In this document: piece after piece, positions 10,486 to 18,593 of the stretch
Numbering within the stretch: the first letter of the stretch is position 1
Layout: every line of letters begins with the position of its first letter
Origin: Sphingomonas sp. Leaf33
GTDB taxonomy: Bacteria > Pseudomonadota > Alphaproteobacteria > Sphingomonadales > Sphingomonadaceae
DNA: 64,000 bases
Direction: 5' to 3'
Assembly: GCF_001421785.1 (NCBI RefSeq)
Contig: NZ_LMLB01000001.1
Span: 1,749,403-1,813,402 of the forward strand
Translations under genes and position numbers: made by a program
The notes under the pieces: model-generated
Seen by the model: only the letters and a program-made list of their open reading frames with translations
Told to the model about the DNA's origin: nothing
Databases searched by the model: none

Positions 10486-11232
10486 ATGACTTCGCTTCGC
10501 AAGCCCGAAGGCCCCGGCGGCCTCCCCGTCACGACGACCGTCAAATGGCGTTTTCCGAGCGTCCATCCCGAGGGGCGGAAATATACGGTCATCGCCGGCG
10601 GCCTCGCGCTGCTGGCGCTGTGGCTTGGGGGATGGTTCTGGGCGTGGCCGTTCATCGGCCTGACGATCTGGGTCGCCGCGTTCTTCCGCGACCCCGTCCG
10701 CACCACGCCGCAGGGTGAGGGGCTGATCGTCTCGCCGGCCGACGGCCTGGTCACGATGATCGAGCGGGTCCCCGTGCCGCGTGAGCTGGCCGGGCCGCAG
10801 GGCTTGGGCGAGGCGCCGCTGGTGCGCGTGTCGGTGTTCATGTCGGTGTTCGATGTGCACATCAACCGCACGCCGATCTCGGGCACGATCCGTCAGGTCG
10901 TCTATATCTCGGGCAAGTTCCTGAACGCCGATCTCGACAAGGCATCGGACGAAAACGAGCGCCAGCACTTCGTGGTCGAGGACGCGGATGGCACGAAGGT
11001 CGGCTTCACGCAGATTGCGGGGCTGGTCGCGCGTCGCATCATGACCTTTACCAAGGTCGGCGACATCGTTGCGGTCGGCCAGCGTATCGGCCTGATCCGC
11101 TTCGGCAGCCGGGTCGATGTGTATTTGCCCGAGGGGTGCGAGCCGCAGGTAGCGCTCGGGCAACGGGCAGTCGCGGGCGAGACGATCCTCGGCCGGGTCG
11201 GCGGACAGAGGGCGGTCGGCGTTGCCCAGTGA
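10486..11232 (+). CDS. psd: Phosphatidylserine decarboxylase (short, PSD-A type)
   Basis: 248 residues with two membrane segments near residues 25-65. The self-cleavage site [10 protein letters not shown] near residue 206 is the Gly-Ser bond that breaks to give the alpha chain with an N-terminal pyruvoyl group; short PSDs keep this G-S in place of the LGST of the E. coli enzyme. [14 protein letters not shown] and [16 protein letters not shown] are further family blocks. It decarboxylates phosphatidylserine to phosphatidylethanolamine at the inner membrane. It overlaps pssA by 11 bases, which supports coupled synthesis of the two consecutive enzymes. The ATG at 10486 is preferred over the longer frame from 10363. 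Confidence 0.93.
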   Translation: MTSLRKPEGPGGLPVTTTVKWRFPSVHPEGRKYTVIAGGLALLALWLGGWFWAWPFIGLTIWVAAFFRDPVRTTPQGEGLIVSPADGLVTMIERVPVPRELAGPQGLGEAPLVRVSVFMSVFDVHINRTPISGTIRQVVYISGKFLNADLDKASDENERQHFVVEDADGTKVGFTQIAGLVARRIMTFTKVGDIVAVGQRIGLIRFGSRVDVYLPEGCEPQVALGQRAVAGETILGRVGGQRAVGVAQ

Positions 11233-12046
11233 CCTCGGCCGCGAGCCGCGGTTCGGGCTGAGGCGCCGCAACCGTGCCGATCGGGGTATTCCCCTGCGCG
11301 CGCTGGTCCCCAACGCCGTTACCGCGCTGGCGCTGTGTGCCGGCTTGACGGCGATCCGCTACGCGATCGGTGGCGACTGGGAGCGCTCGGTCGTGTTCAT
11401 CATGGTCGCGGCGGCGCTCGACGGGATCGACGGACGGATCGCGCGACTGCTGCGGGGGGAAAGCCGGTTCGGTGCCGAGCTCGATTCGCTCGCCGACGCG
11501 ATCGATTTCGGCGTGACGCCGGCGATCGTCATCTATCTCTGGTCGTTGCAAGCCGAGCCGCGGATCGGCTGGATTTGCGCTTTGGTCTACGCGGTTTTCG
11601 CCGCGCTGCGTCTGGCGCGCTTCAACGCCCAGATCGATGTCACCGAGCAGCCGCACAAGTCGGCGGGGTTCCTGACCGGCGTCCCGGCTCCCGCCGGTGC
11701 TGCGCTGGCGCTGCTGCCGATGTATCTGTGGTTCGTCACCGATCTGCCGTGGCTGCGATCGCCGTGGCTGATGGCGCCCTGGATCGCGCTGATCGCGGTG
11801 CTGATGGTGTCGAGCCTTGCGACCTACAGCTGGTCGTCACTGAAGCTGCGCCGTAATATCCGGTTCGAGGCGATCGTGGTGATCGTTGCGGTCGGGGCCG
11901 CCGTAATCTCTGCCCCGTGGCAGACACTGAGCGTCGCCACGATCCTTTACATGCTGACGCTGCCGTTCAGCGTCCGGTCGTACGCGAAGATCAGGCGGCA
12001 GCGCGCTGCGGCGATCGCGGCGACGCCGCTACCGCCAGCACCCTGA
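11222..12046 (+). CDS. pssA: CDP-diacylglycerol--serine O-phosphatidyltransferase
   Basis: 274 residues, integral membrane, about seven hydrophobic segments. The CDP-alcohol phosphotransferase signature [13 protein letters not shown] followed by [17 protein letters not shown] (about residues 74-104) gives all the metal-binding aspartates. It makes phosphatidylserine, the substrate of the preceding Psd. The start is uncertain: a TTG at 11222 inside the psd end is the first in-frame start, and no ATG precedes the first helix. The 3' end overlaps the convergent small gene at 11991 by 56 bases. Confidence 0.92.
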   Translation: MPSDLGREPRFGLRRRNRADRGIPLRALVPNAVTALALCAGLTAIRYAIGGDWERSVVFIMVAAALDGIDGRIARLLRGESRFGAELDSLADAIDFGVTPAIVIYLWSLQAEPRIGWICALVYAVFAALRLARFNAQIDVTEQPHKSAGFLTGVPAPAGAALALLPMYLWFVTDLPWLRSPWLMAPWIALIAVLMVSSLATYSWSSLKLRRNIRFEAIVVIVAVGAAVISAPWQTLSVATILYMLTLPFSVRSYAKIRRQRAAAIAATPLPPAP

Positions 12047-12218
12047 CGTTGCGCAGATTGCTGCGCGCCGGCACCGCGGCAAGCCGTGTCGGCATGGCAA
12101 CGGGGCCATTGACCAGCAGATCGACGATACGCGCATAGTTCGGCGCGATGGTGGCCCAGATCGTCCAAACCGAAGCGGCCAGTGCCACACCGAACATAGC
12201 GTAGGAGAGAATTGCCAT
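11991..12218 (-). CDS. Small one-helix membrane protein behind an SOS-like promoter
   Basis: 75 residues. One predicted transmembrane helix (AILSYAMFGVALAASVWTIW, residues 2-21) is followed by a hydrophobic segment (YARIVDLLVNG) and a basic, Pro/Ala-rich tail. Codon choice is GC3-rich like its neighbours, and GAGGG lies just before the ATG at 12218; a GTG directly upstream is an alternative start. The promoter at 12335-12364 holds a LexA box, so induction by DNA damage is likely. Known SOS-induced one-helix proteins in alphaproteobacteria are the Caulobacter division inhibitors SidA (29 residues) and DidA (71 residues). No sequence similarity to them is claimed. The gene's 3' end overlaps that of pssA on the other strand. 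Confidence 0.65.
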   Translation of the reverse strand: MAILSYAMFGVALAASVWTIWATIAPNYARIVDLLVNGPVAMPTRLAAVPARSNLRNVRVLAVAASPRSPQRAAA

Positions 12219-12334
12219 CACCCTCAGGCTCCCTGCCGAGCTTCGTTGACCCGAAACTCAATGAATCCAGACGCTTGATTACATAGGTTGTTCCAAAAAC
12301 ACCGGAACACCGTCGATGTTCACTCGACGATGCC

Positions 12335-12364
12335 AATATGTTCCGCTCGTGTTCCACCTGTCAA
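12335..12364 (-). promoter_or_regulatory. Candidate LexA-controlled promoter
   Basis: On the minus strand TTGACA (12364-12359) is a perfect -35 hexamer, followed after 18 bases by CATATT (12340-12335), a 4/6 match to the -10. The spacer contains GAAC-N7-GAAC (12354-12340), which read on the plus strand is GTTC-N7-GTTC, the established LexA operator of alphaproteobacteria. The operator fills the spacer and touches the -10, the usual arrangement for SOS repression. The start codon is about 115 bases downstream. Confidence 0.65.
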
Positions 12365-12436
12365 TCCCCTTTTGTTCCGCTAGGGGCGCTTGCGTCCTGT
12401 TTCATTTTCGACTAAGCGCGCCGCCTCAACCCCGCA

Positions 12437-12503
12437 TGGGAAGCACATAACCCGGTGCCCGCCGGCGCTTTTAGCGCATCAAACGGCCGGTCATCGCTTC
12501 CCA
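12437..12503 (+). promoter_or_regulatory. Structured leader of rpsB, candidate r-protein autoregulatory element
   Basis: TGGGAAGC (12437-12444) and GCTTCCCA (12496-12503) form a perfect 8 bp stem that encloses a second set of helices: CCGGC (12462-12466) with GCCGG (12486-12490), or the inner GCGC/GCGC around TTTTA. A competing pairing, CCGGT (12487-12491) with ACCGG (12512-12516), would cover the first bases of the ribosome site GGAAAGGA (12515-12522). Mutually exclusive folds next to the ribosome site suggest translational control by S2, which is known for E. coli rpsB; the structure here is inferred by eye. Confidence 0.4.
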
Positions 12504-12530
12504 GAGGCTTAACCGGAAAGGACACATCCT

Positions 12531-13382
12531 ATGGCGGCTCCCGTCGTCTCCATGCACGCATTGCTCGAATCGGGTGCGCACTTCGGCCACCAGACGCACC
12601 GCTGGAACCCGAAGATGAAGCCGTACATCTTCGGCGATCGCAACGGCGTGCACATCCTCGACCTGTCGCAGACCGTTCCGCTCTTCGCGCGCGCTCTCGA
12701 CTTCATCAGCTCGACCGTTGCCGGTGGCGGCAAGGTGCTGTTCGTCGGCACCAAGCGCCAGGCGCAGGATCCGATCGCCGAGTCGGCGCGCAAGGCCGGC
12801 CAGTATTACGTCAACCACCGCTGGCTGGGCGGTATGCTCACCAACTGGAAGACGATCTCGGGGTCGATCAAGCGCTTCAAGGCGCTGGACGAGCAGCTGT
12901 CGGGCGACACCGCCGGCCTCACCAAGAAGGAAGTGCTGCAGCTGACCCGCGAGCGTGACAAGCTGGAGCTGAGCCTGGGCGGCATCAAGGACATGGGCGG
13001 CGTGCCGGACATCATGTTCGTGATCGACGCGAACAAGGAAGAGCTGGCGATCAAGGAAGCGAACACGCTGGGCATCCCGGTCGTCGCGATCCTCGATTCG
13101 AACGTCAGCCCGGACGGCATCGCCTTCCCGGTGCCGGCGAACGACGACGCGAGCCGTGCGATCCGCCTGTACTGCGAAGCCGTCGCCATCGCGGCGACCC
13201 GCGGCAACCAGCAGGGCCAGGCCAAGCGCGGCGTCGACATCGGCGCGATGGACACGCCTCCGGCCGAGGAAGCGCTGTCGAGCGATCCGATCGTCGAGCA
13301 GCAGGCTGCCCCGGCTGCCGCTGAAGCGCCCGCTGCCGACGTGCCCGCCGCCGAAGGTGAGCAGCAGCCCGCCAACGCGTAA
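12531..13382 (+). CDS. rpsB: 30S ribosomal protein S2 with Ala/Pro-rich tail
   Basis: 283 residues. The S2 core is clear: [50 protein letters not shown] and [10 protein letters not shown]. The tail after residue about 240 is a low-complexity Ala/Pro/Glu/Gln extension absent from the 241-residue E. coli protein. S2 joins the small subunit late and, in E. coli, represses its own operon. GGAAAGGA precedes the ATG. rpsB is followed by tsf after 88 bases, which include a hairpin. Confidence 0.98.
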   Translation: MAAPVVSMHALLESGAHFGHQTHRWNPKMKPYIFGDRNGVHILDLSQTVPLFARALDFISSTVAGGGKVLFVGTKRQAQDPIAESARKAGQYYVNHRWLGGMLTNWKTISGSIKRFKALDEQLSGDTAGLTKKEVLQLTRERDKLELSLGGIKDMGGVPDIMFVIDANKEELAIKEANTLGIPVVAILDSNVSPDGIAFPVPANDDASRAIRLYCEAVAIAATRGNQQGQAKRGVDIGAMDTPPAEEALSSDPIVEQQAAPAAAEAPAADVPAAEGEQQPANA

Positions 13383-13402
13383 GCGTCGCTGAACCGTAAC
13401 AT

Positions 13403-13438
13403 CGGCGGGGCAGGGCGCACACACGCTCTGTTCCGCCG
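13403..13438 (+). other. Hairpin between rpsB and tsf
   Basis: CGGCGG (13403-13408) pairs with CCGCCG (13433-13438), and inner CAG/CTG and GCG/CGC pairs extend the stem. There is no T run. In E. coli a partial attenuator separates these genes and lowers tsf relative to rpsB; this hairpin may do the same. Confidence 0.35.
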
Positions 13439-13470
13439 CGTTCGTATGTAACTCAGTCAAGGAATTCGAT

Positions 13471-14418
13471 ATGGCCGACATCACGGCTTCGATGGTCAAG
13501 GACCTGCGCGAGAAGAGCGGCGCGGGCATGATGGACTGCAAGAAGGCGCTGGCCGAGAACAACGGCGACGTCGACGCCGCCATGGACTGGCTGCGCACCA
13601 AGGGCCTGGCCGCTGCCGCCAAGAAGTCGAGCCGCACTGCGGCCGAGGGTCTGGTCGGCGTCGCCGTTGCCGGCACCAAGGGTGCTGCGGTCGAAGTGAA
13701 CTCGGAAACCGACTTCGTCGCCAAGAACGACCAGTTCCAGGCGTTCGTCCGCGAAGTGACCCAGCTGGCACTGGAGAACGGCGAGGACATGGACGCGCTG
13801 AAGGCCACCAAGACCCCGTCCGGCCGCACCGTCGAGGAAGCGCTGACCAATAACATCGCCACCATCGGCGAGAACCAGTCGCTGCGCCGCGTGCGCGTGC
13901 TCGAAGTGTCGCAGGGCGCGGTCGTGCCCTACGTCCACAACGCCGCCGTCCCCGGCATGGGCAAGATCGGCGTGCTCGTCGCGCTCGAATCGGATGCGGG
14001 TGCCGACGTTCTCGAGCCGCTGGGCAAGCAGGTCGCGATGCACATCGCGGCAGCCTTCCCACTTGCGCTCGACGAGACGGGTCTCGACGCAGAGATCCTT
14101 GAGCGTGAGCGCGGAATTGCTCGTGAGAAAATCGCCGCGGAGGTGGCGGAAAAGGGTAAGGCCATCCCTGCCGACATCATGGAAAAGCGTGTCGAAGGAA
14201 ATGTGGCGAAGTACCGTAAGGAGAACGCGCTTCTAAGCCAGCTGTTCGTGATGGACGGCAAGACGCCGGTCGCCGACGTGATCGCCAAGGCGGGCAAGGA
14301 TGTCGGCACGACGATCAAGCTGAAGGACTATGTCCGCTTCCAGCTCGGTGAAGGCATCGAGAAGGAAGAGAGCGACTTCGCTGCCGAAGTGGCGGCGACG
14401 GCCGGCATCACGAAGTAA
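13471..14418 (+). CDS. tsf: Elongation factor Ts
   Basis: 315 residues. The N-terminal UBA-like part [20 protein letters not shown] and the catalytic TDFVAKND motif (E-T-D-F-V-A-K-N) that inserts into EF-Tu are intact. The dimerisation/core domains follow, and the C-terminal part has a coiled-coil-like [18 protein letters not shown]-Ts exchanges GDP on EF-Tu. The gene starts with ATG behind CAAGGAATT, is preceded by rpsB, and is followed by a strong hairpin terminator. Confidence 0.98.
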   Translation: MADITASMVKDLREKSGAGMMDCKKALAENNGDVDAAMDWLRTKGLAAAAKKSSRTAAEGLVGVAVAGTKGAAVEVNSETDFVAKNDQFQAFVREVTQLALENGEDMDALKATKTPSGRTVEEALTNNIATIGENQSLRRVRVLEVSQGAVVPYVHNAAVPGMGKIGVLVALESDAGADVLEPLGKQVAMHIAAAFPLALDETGLDAEILERERGIAREKIAAEVAEKGKAIPADIMEKRVEGNVAKYRKENALLSQLFVMDGKTPVADVIAKAGKDVGTTIKLKDYVRFQLGEGIEKEESDFAAEVAATAGITK

Positions 14419-14467
14419 CGCCTCGTCCCTTCCGCCCGCGCGCGAGTGCGAGGGATAAGAGTTGGCA

Positions 14468-14501
14468 AAGCGGCGCGGCCCTCCTAGGGTCCGCGCCGCT
14501 T
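14468..14501 (+). terminator. Hairpin terminator after tsf
   Basis: AAGCGGCGCGG (14468-14478) and CCGCGCCGCTT (14491-14501) form a perfect 11 bp stem with an inner CCT/AGG pair in the loop, followed by CTGTATCTAT. It separates rpsB-tsf from pyrH. Confidence 0.7.
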
Positions 14502-14533
14502 CTGTATCTATCGTAACGAGTTGTTCCGCACCC

Positions 14534-15262
14534 ATGACCACGCCCCGATTTAAGCGCGTTTTGCTGAAACTGTCGGGCGAGGTGCTGATGGGCGACGGTG
14601 GCCTGTCGATCGATCCTGACGTCATCGCCCGCGTTGCGGCCGAAATCGCCGATGTGCGCGCGCAGGGCTATGAGCTGTGCATCGTCGTCGGCGGCGGCAA
14701 CATCTTTCGCGGTATCTCAGGCGCCGCGCGCGGCATGGATCGCGCAACCGGCGATTACATGGGGATGCTCGCGACCGTGATGAACGCGCTCGCGGTGCAG
14801 AACGCGCTGGAGCAGATCGGCGTTCAGACCCGGGTCCAGTCGGCGATCCCGATGGCGAGTGTCTGCGAACCCTTCATCCGCCGCCGCGCCGAGCGGCATC
14901 TGGAGAAGGGGCGCATCGTGATCTTCGCGGCCGGCGTTGGCTCGCCGTTCTTCACCACCGATTCGGGCGCGGCGCTGCGGGCTGCCGAGATGAAGTGCGA
15001 CGCCTTGTTCAAGGGCACGTCGGTCGATGGCGTCTATGATGCCGATCCGAAGAAGGTGGCGACGGCGACCCGTTATCCGACCGTGAGTTACGATCGTGTC
15101 CTCTCCGACAATCTCAAGGTGATGGATGCGTCCGCCGTGGCATTGTGCCGCGACAACAATATCCCGATCGTCGTGTTCAACATCCGCGAACGCGGCAACC
15201 TCGCCCGCGTCCTCGCAGGCGACGGCACATCGACGGTCGTTCAAGCCGCTCAGGAGAAGTAA
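14534..15262 (+). CDS. pyrH: Uridylate kinase (UMP kinase)
   Basis: 242 residues of the amino-acid kinase fold. The N-terminus [17 protein letters not shown] holds the phosphate-binding Lys and Gly, VGGGNIFRG is the glycine-rich loop, and [14 protein letters not shown] is the UMP/ATP segment. It phosphorylates UMP to UDP for RNA, DNA and nucleotide-sugar synthesis. The ATG at 14534 gives the family N-terminus; the longer frame from 14462 would run through the terminator. The gene is two bases from frr, whose ribosome site lies inside its last codons. Confidence 0.97.
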   Translation: MTTPRFKRVLLKLSGEVLMGDGGLSIDPDVIARVAAEIADVRAQGYELCIVVGGGNIFRGISGAARGMDRATGDYMGMLATVMNALAVQNALEQIGVQTRVQSAIPMASVCEPFIRRRAERHLEKGRIVIFAAGVGSPFFTTDSGAALRAAEMKCDALFKGTSVDGVYDADPKKVATATRYPTVSYDRVLSDNLKVMDASAVALCRDNNIPIVVFNIRERGNLARVLAGDGTSTVVQAAQEK

Positions 15263-15264
15263 TC

Positions 15265-15822
15265 ATGGCCGCCTATGACAAGTCCGACCTCGAACGCCGC
15301 ATGGCTGGCTCGGTCGAAGCGCTGAAGAGCGACCTCATCGGTCTGCGGACCGGCCGCGCGTCGGTCAACATGCTCGATCCGGTGACGGTCGAGGTCTATG
15401 GCAGTCACATGCCGCTGAACCAGGTCGCGACCGTCTCGGCGCCCGAGCCGCGGTTGTTGAGCGTGCAGGTGTGGGACAAGTCGAACGTCGGCCCGGCCGA
15501 TAAGGCGATCCGCTCGGCGGGTCTCGGCCTCAACCCCATCGTCGATGGCCAGACGCTGCGCCTGCCGATCCCCGACCTGACCGAGGAGCGTCGCAAGGAA
15601 CTTGCGAAGCTCGCGGGCAAATACGCCGAGAACGCCCGGATCGCTGCGCGCAACGTCCGTCGCGACGGCATGGACGCGCTGAAGACGGACGAGAAGAAGG
15701 GCGTCTTCGGCGAGGACGAGCGCAAGCGCCACGAAACCGAGGTCCAGAAGCTGACCGACGCGACCATCGCCGACATCGACGCGGCGGCGGCGGCGAAGGA
15801 AAAGGAAATCCTGGGCAAGTGA
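15265..15822 (+). CDS. frr: Ribosome recycling factor
   Basis: 185 residues, the standard RRF length. Family blocks are [21 protein letters not shown], the [16 protein letters not shown] segment of domain II, and the C-terminal helix RVKK-like region [22 protein letters not shown]. With EF-G it splits the post-termination ribosome. AGGAGAAG, overlapping the end of pyrH, is the ribosome site for the ATG at 15265. The gene pair pyrH-frr is almost universal. Confidence 0.97.
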   Translation: MAAYDKSDLERRMAGSVEALKSDLIGLRTGRASVNMLDPVTVEVYGSHMPLNQVATVSAPEPRLLSVQVWDKSNVGPADKAIRSAGLGLNPIVDGQTLRLPIPDLTEERRKELAKLAGKYAENARIAARNVRRDGMDALKTDEKKGVFGEDERKRHETEVQKLTDATIADIDAAAAAKEKEILGK

Positions 15823-15851
15823 CGCCATTTGGCGCGTCCCGTGCTCTCCCC

Positions 15852-15944
15852 GTTCGTGCTGAGCTTGTCGAAGCACCGTACTTCGTGCTGCGAGAGATTA
15901 GCGGGCGTATCGAAGAACGGCCCTTCGACAAGCTCAGGGCGAAC
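15852..15944. repeat. Inverted pair of a dispersed 22 bp intergenic repeat (family A)
   Basis: GTTCGTGCTGAGCTTGTCGAAG (15852-15873) recurs inverted at 15923-15944 with two mismatches; the 49 bases between are unique. The pair fills most of the frr-uppS gap. The motif matches, from general knowledge, a very common REP-like palindrome of sphingomonad genomes. As RNA it would fold into one long hairpin. Confidence 0.75.
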
Positions 15945-15961
15945 TGTGGTGGTATGGCCCG

Positions 15962-16660
15962 ATGACCCTACCCCGCCACGTCGCGATCATCATGGACGGC
16001 AACGGCCGCTGGGCGAAGGCCCGGTTCCTGCCGCGCATCGCCGGCCACCGAAAGGGGGTCGAGGCGGTGCGCAAGGTCGCGCGGGCCGCGCGCGAGCAGG
16101 GCATCGAGGTACTGACGCTCTACGCCTTTTCCTCCGAGAACTGGCGGCGCCCGGCCGAGGAGGTCGGCGACCTGATGGGCCTGCTGCGCCGCTTCATCCG
16201 CGAGGATCTGGCGGAATTCCACCGCGAAGGCGTACGGCTGCACATCATCGGTGCCTACCGCGCACTGGCGCCCGATCTGGTCGAACTCATCGATGACGCC
16301 GTCGCGCAGACAGCGGGCAATCCGGGGCCGACCGTCGTCATCGCACTGAATTACGGCGCGCAGGCGGAAATCGCTGCCGCCGCCCGTAACCTGGCGATCG
16401 CGTCCGTGGCCGGCAACTTGGACCCCGACACGATCGACGAGGCGCTGTTCGAAGGGTCGTTGCAATCGGGCGCCTTGCCGCCGGTCGACCTGCTGATCCG
16501 CACGTCGGGCGAGCAGCGCCTGTCAAATTTCCTGCTGTGGCAGGCGGCATACGCCGAACTGCTGTTCGTCGACACGCTGTGGCCCGATTTCGACGGCACC
16601 GCGCTCGCCGATGCGCTGGCCGCCTTTGCGCAGCGCCAACGCCGGTTCGGGGGGCTGTGA
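15962..16660 (+). CDS. uppS: Di-trans,poly-cis-decaprenyl/undecaprenyl diphosphate synthase
   Basis: 232 residues. The cis-prenyltransferase blocks are present: VAIIMDGNGRWAKAR with the catalytic Asp, FSSENWRRP, and LIRTSGEQRLSNFLLWQAAYAEL near the C-terminus. It makes undecaprenyl diphosphate, the lipid carrier precursor for peptidoglycan. It lies one base before cdsA. The overlapping frame from 15829 belongs to the repeat and is not used. Confidence 0.96.
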   Translation: MTLPRHVAIIMDGNGRWAKARFLPRIAGHRKGVEAVRKVARAAREQGIEVLTLYAFSSENWRRPAEEVGDLMGLLRRFIREDLAEFHREGVRLHIIGAYRALAPDLVELIDDAVAQTAGNPGPTVVIALNYGAQAEIAAAARNLAIASVAGNLDPDTIDEALFEGSLQSGALPPVDLLIRTSGEQRLSNFLLWQAAYAELLFVDTLWPDFDGTALADALAAFAQRQRRFGGL

Positions 16661-16661
16661 C

Positions 16662-17429
16662 ATGAGGGATCTGGGTCGCAAGACGATCGTCGCGCTCATC
16701 CTGCTGGTGCTTGCGGGTCTCGCGCTGTGGCTGGGCGACCTTGCCTTCTGGCTGCTCGCGGTGGTCGCGGGCGTGCTGATGATGGGCGAATGGGCCGACC
16801 TGCACCAGGCCGACAGGCGCCAGCGTCGGCTCGCGCAATTTGCCGTCTCGGTGCCGCTGGCGATCCTGTCGCCGATCGCGGCGGGGCCGGACCCGTTGGT
16901 CCTGGGCCTGATCGCGGGCGCGGGCTTCTTCATCGCGGCGACCACGCGCAACAGCGGGCTGGGGTGGGGGGCCGTATACCTCGGGCTGCCGGTGTTCTCG
17001 CTGGTGCTGCTGCGCGCTCAGCCGAACGGCATCCTGCTGACATTGTGGGCGATGTCGCTGGTATGGGCGACCGATACGGGCGCGTATTTCTCCGGGCGCT
17101 TGATCGGCGGACCGAAGATCGCGCCGTCGATCAGCCCGAACAAGACATGGGCGGGGCTGATCGGTGGCCTGGTCGCCGCCACGCTGCTCGCGTTCGCGCT
17201 GCACGTGTGGGCGGGTCTGCCGTTCAGATTCGTGATGATAACCCCGTTGCTGTCGGTGCTGTCGCAGGTCGGCGATTTCTACGAAAGCTGGTTGAAGCGG
17301 CGGGCGGGCGTCAAGGATTCGAGCAATCTGCTGCCGGGGCACGGCGGTGTGCTCGACCGGCTCGACGGCGTTGTTCCGGTCGCGGTCGTGGCGGCGCTGC
17401 TGATCGAGGTGACGGCGTGGGTGGCATGA
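16662..17429 (+). CDS. cdsA: Phosphatidate cytidylyltransferase (CDP-diglyceride synthase)
   Basis: 255 residues with about seven transmembrane segments. The C-terminal signature is complete: ISPNKTWAGLIGG and then KRRAGVKDSSNLLPGHGGVLDRLDG. It makes CDP-diacylglycerol, the substrate of the PssA encoded at 11222. The ATG at 16662 starts one base after the uppS stop. The end overlaps dxr by four bases (ATGA). Confidence 0.95.
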   Translation: MRDLGRKTIVALILLVLAGLALWLGDLAFWLLAVVAGVLMMGEWADLHQADRRQRRLAQFAVSVPLAILSPIAAGPDPLVLGLIAGAGFFIAATTRNSGLGWGAVYLGLPVFSLVLLRAQPNGILLTLWAMSLVWATDTGAYFSGRLIGGPKIAPSISPNKTWAGLIGGLVAATLLAFALHVWAGLPFRFVMITPLLSVLSQVGDFYESWLKRRAGVKDSSNLLPGHGGVLDRLDGVVPVAVVAALLIEVTAWVA

Positions 17430-18583
17430 AGACAGTCACTATCCTCGGTGCGACCGGATCGGTCGGCACCTCGACCCTCGACTTGATCGAACGGTCGCCG
17501 GAACAGTTCGAAGTGATCGCGCTGACCGCCAATTGCGACGTCGCCAAGCTCGCCGATGCCGCGCGCCGCACGCGGGCGAAACGAGCGGTGGTCGCGGACG
17601 AGACCTGCCTGCCGGCGTTGCGCGACGCGCTGGCCGGCACCGATACCGAAGTCGCCGGTGGTCCCGCCGCGGTCGCCGAGACGGCGGCGATGGACGCCGA
17701 CTGGACCATGGCGGCGATCGTCGGCTGTGCGGGCCTGAAGCCGGTGATGGCGGCGATCGAGCAGGGCAGGGCGGTCGCGCTCGCCAACAAGGAAGCGCTC
17801 GTTTCGGCCGGCGACGTCATGATGGCGGCCGTCGCCCGCACCGGCGCTACGCTGCTGCCGGTCGATTCGGAACATAATGCGATCTTCCAGTGCCTGGAGC
17901 CCGCCAACCGCGACCGTGTCCGCCGCGTCATCCTGACTGCGAGCGGCGGCCCGTTCCGCGAACGATCGCTCGACGAGATGCGCCGCATCACGCCGGCACA
18001 AGCGGTCGCGCATCCCAACTGGTCGATGGGTGCCAAGATCTCGGTCGATTCGGCGTCGATGATGAACAAGGGGCTTGAGCTGATCGAGGCCAGGCACCTG
18101 TTCGCGCTCCGCCCCGACCAGCTGGACGTGCTGGTTCACCGCCAGTCGGTGATTCACAGCCTGGTCGAATATGTCGACGGCTCGCTGCTGGCGCAGCTTG
18201 GGCCGCCCGATATGCGCGTGCCGATCGCCCATGCACTCGCCTGGCCGGACCGGATGGCAACACCGATGGCTCCGCTCGATCTCGCCGCCATCGGCCGGCT
18301 CGATTTCGAAGCGGCCGACATGGTCCGCTTCCCCGCCCTGGCGCTGGCACGCGCCGCGCTGGAGGCGGGCGGGGCGCGACCGGCCATCCTGAATGCGGCG
18401 AACGAGGTCGCCGTCGCGGCCTTCCTGGCGGGCACGATCGGCTTTCTTGAAATTGCCGCAATCGTGGCGGATACGATGGACAGCTACGATCCGGGCGCGC
18501 CGGACACCCTGGATGCCGTGCTTGAGGTCGACGCGGGGGCGCGACGGATCGCAGGGGATCGTGTACTGGCGAAAGCCGCTTAG
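17426..18583 (+). CDS. dxr: 1-deoxy-D-xylulose 5-phosphate reductoisomerase
   Basis: 385 residues. The NADPH-binding ILGATGSVGTSTLDLI is at the N-terminus, with LANKEALVSAGD, LPVDSEHNAIFQ and NWSMGAKISVDSASMMNKGLE carrying the substrate and metal residues (Asp/Glu in PVDSEH, and SASMMNKGLE). It commits DXP to the MEP pathway, which supplies the isoprenoid used by UppS. The start overlaps cdsA by four bases, so the two are probably coupled. Confidence 0.97.
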   Translation: MKTVTILGATGSVGTSTLDLIERSPEQFEVIALTANCDVAKLADAARRTRAKRAVVADETCLPALRDALAGTDTEVAGGPAAVAETAAMDADWTMAAIVGCAGLKPVMAAIEQGRAVALANKEALVSAGDVMMAAVARTGATLLPVDSEHNAIFQCLEPANRDRVRRVILTASGGPFRERSLDEMRRITPAQAVAHPNWSMGAKISVDSASMMNKGLELIEARHLFALRPDQLDVLVHRQSVIHSLVEYVDGSLLAQLGPPDMRVPIAHALAWPDRMATPMAPLDLAAIGRLDFEAADMVRFPALALARAALEAGGARPAILNAANEVAVAAFLAGTIGFLEIAAIVADTMDSYDPGAPDTLDAVLEVDAGARRIAGDRVLAKAA

Positions 18584-18593
18584 GATTGGCTGC

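Larger units (their letters stand above)
12219..12530. other. 312 bp intergenic region between the small membrane protein and rpsB
   Basis: This stretch is noticeably AT-richer than its surroundings. Reading from the left it holds the leader of the minus-strand small gene, an SOS-type promoter (12335-12364), five GTTC tetramers on the plus strand (12290, 12318, 12340, 12351, 12374), and then the structured leader of rpsB (12437-12503). No further gene is supported; the 137-codon minus frame ending at 11947 is out of frame with the small gene and looks like a shadow. Confidence 0.6.

Noticed and set aside
12279..12323. 14-codon upstream frame in the leader of the small membrane protein
   Set aside because: Starts with GTG and has no ribosome site; too short to support.
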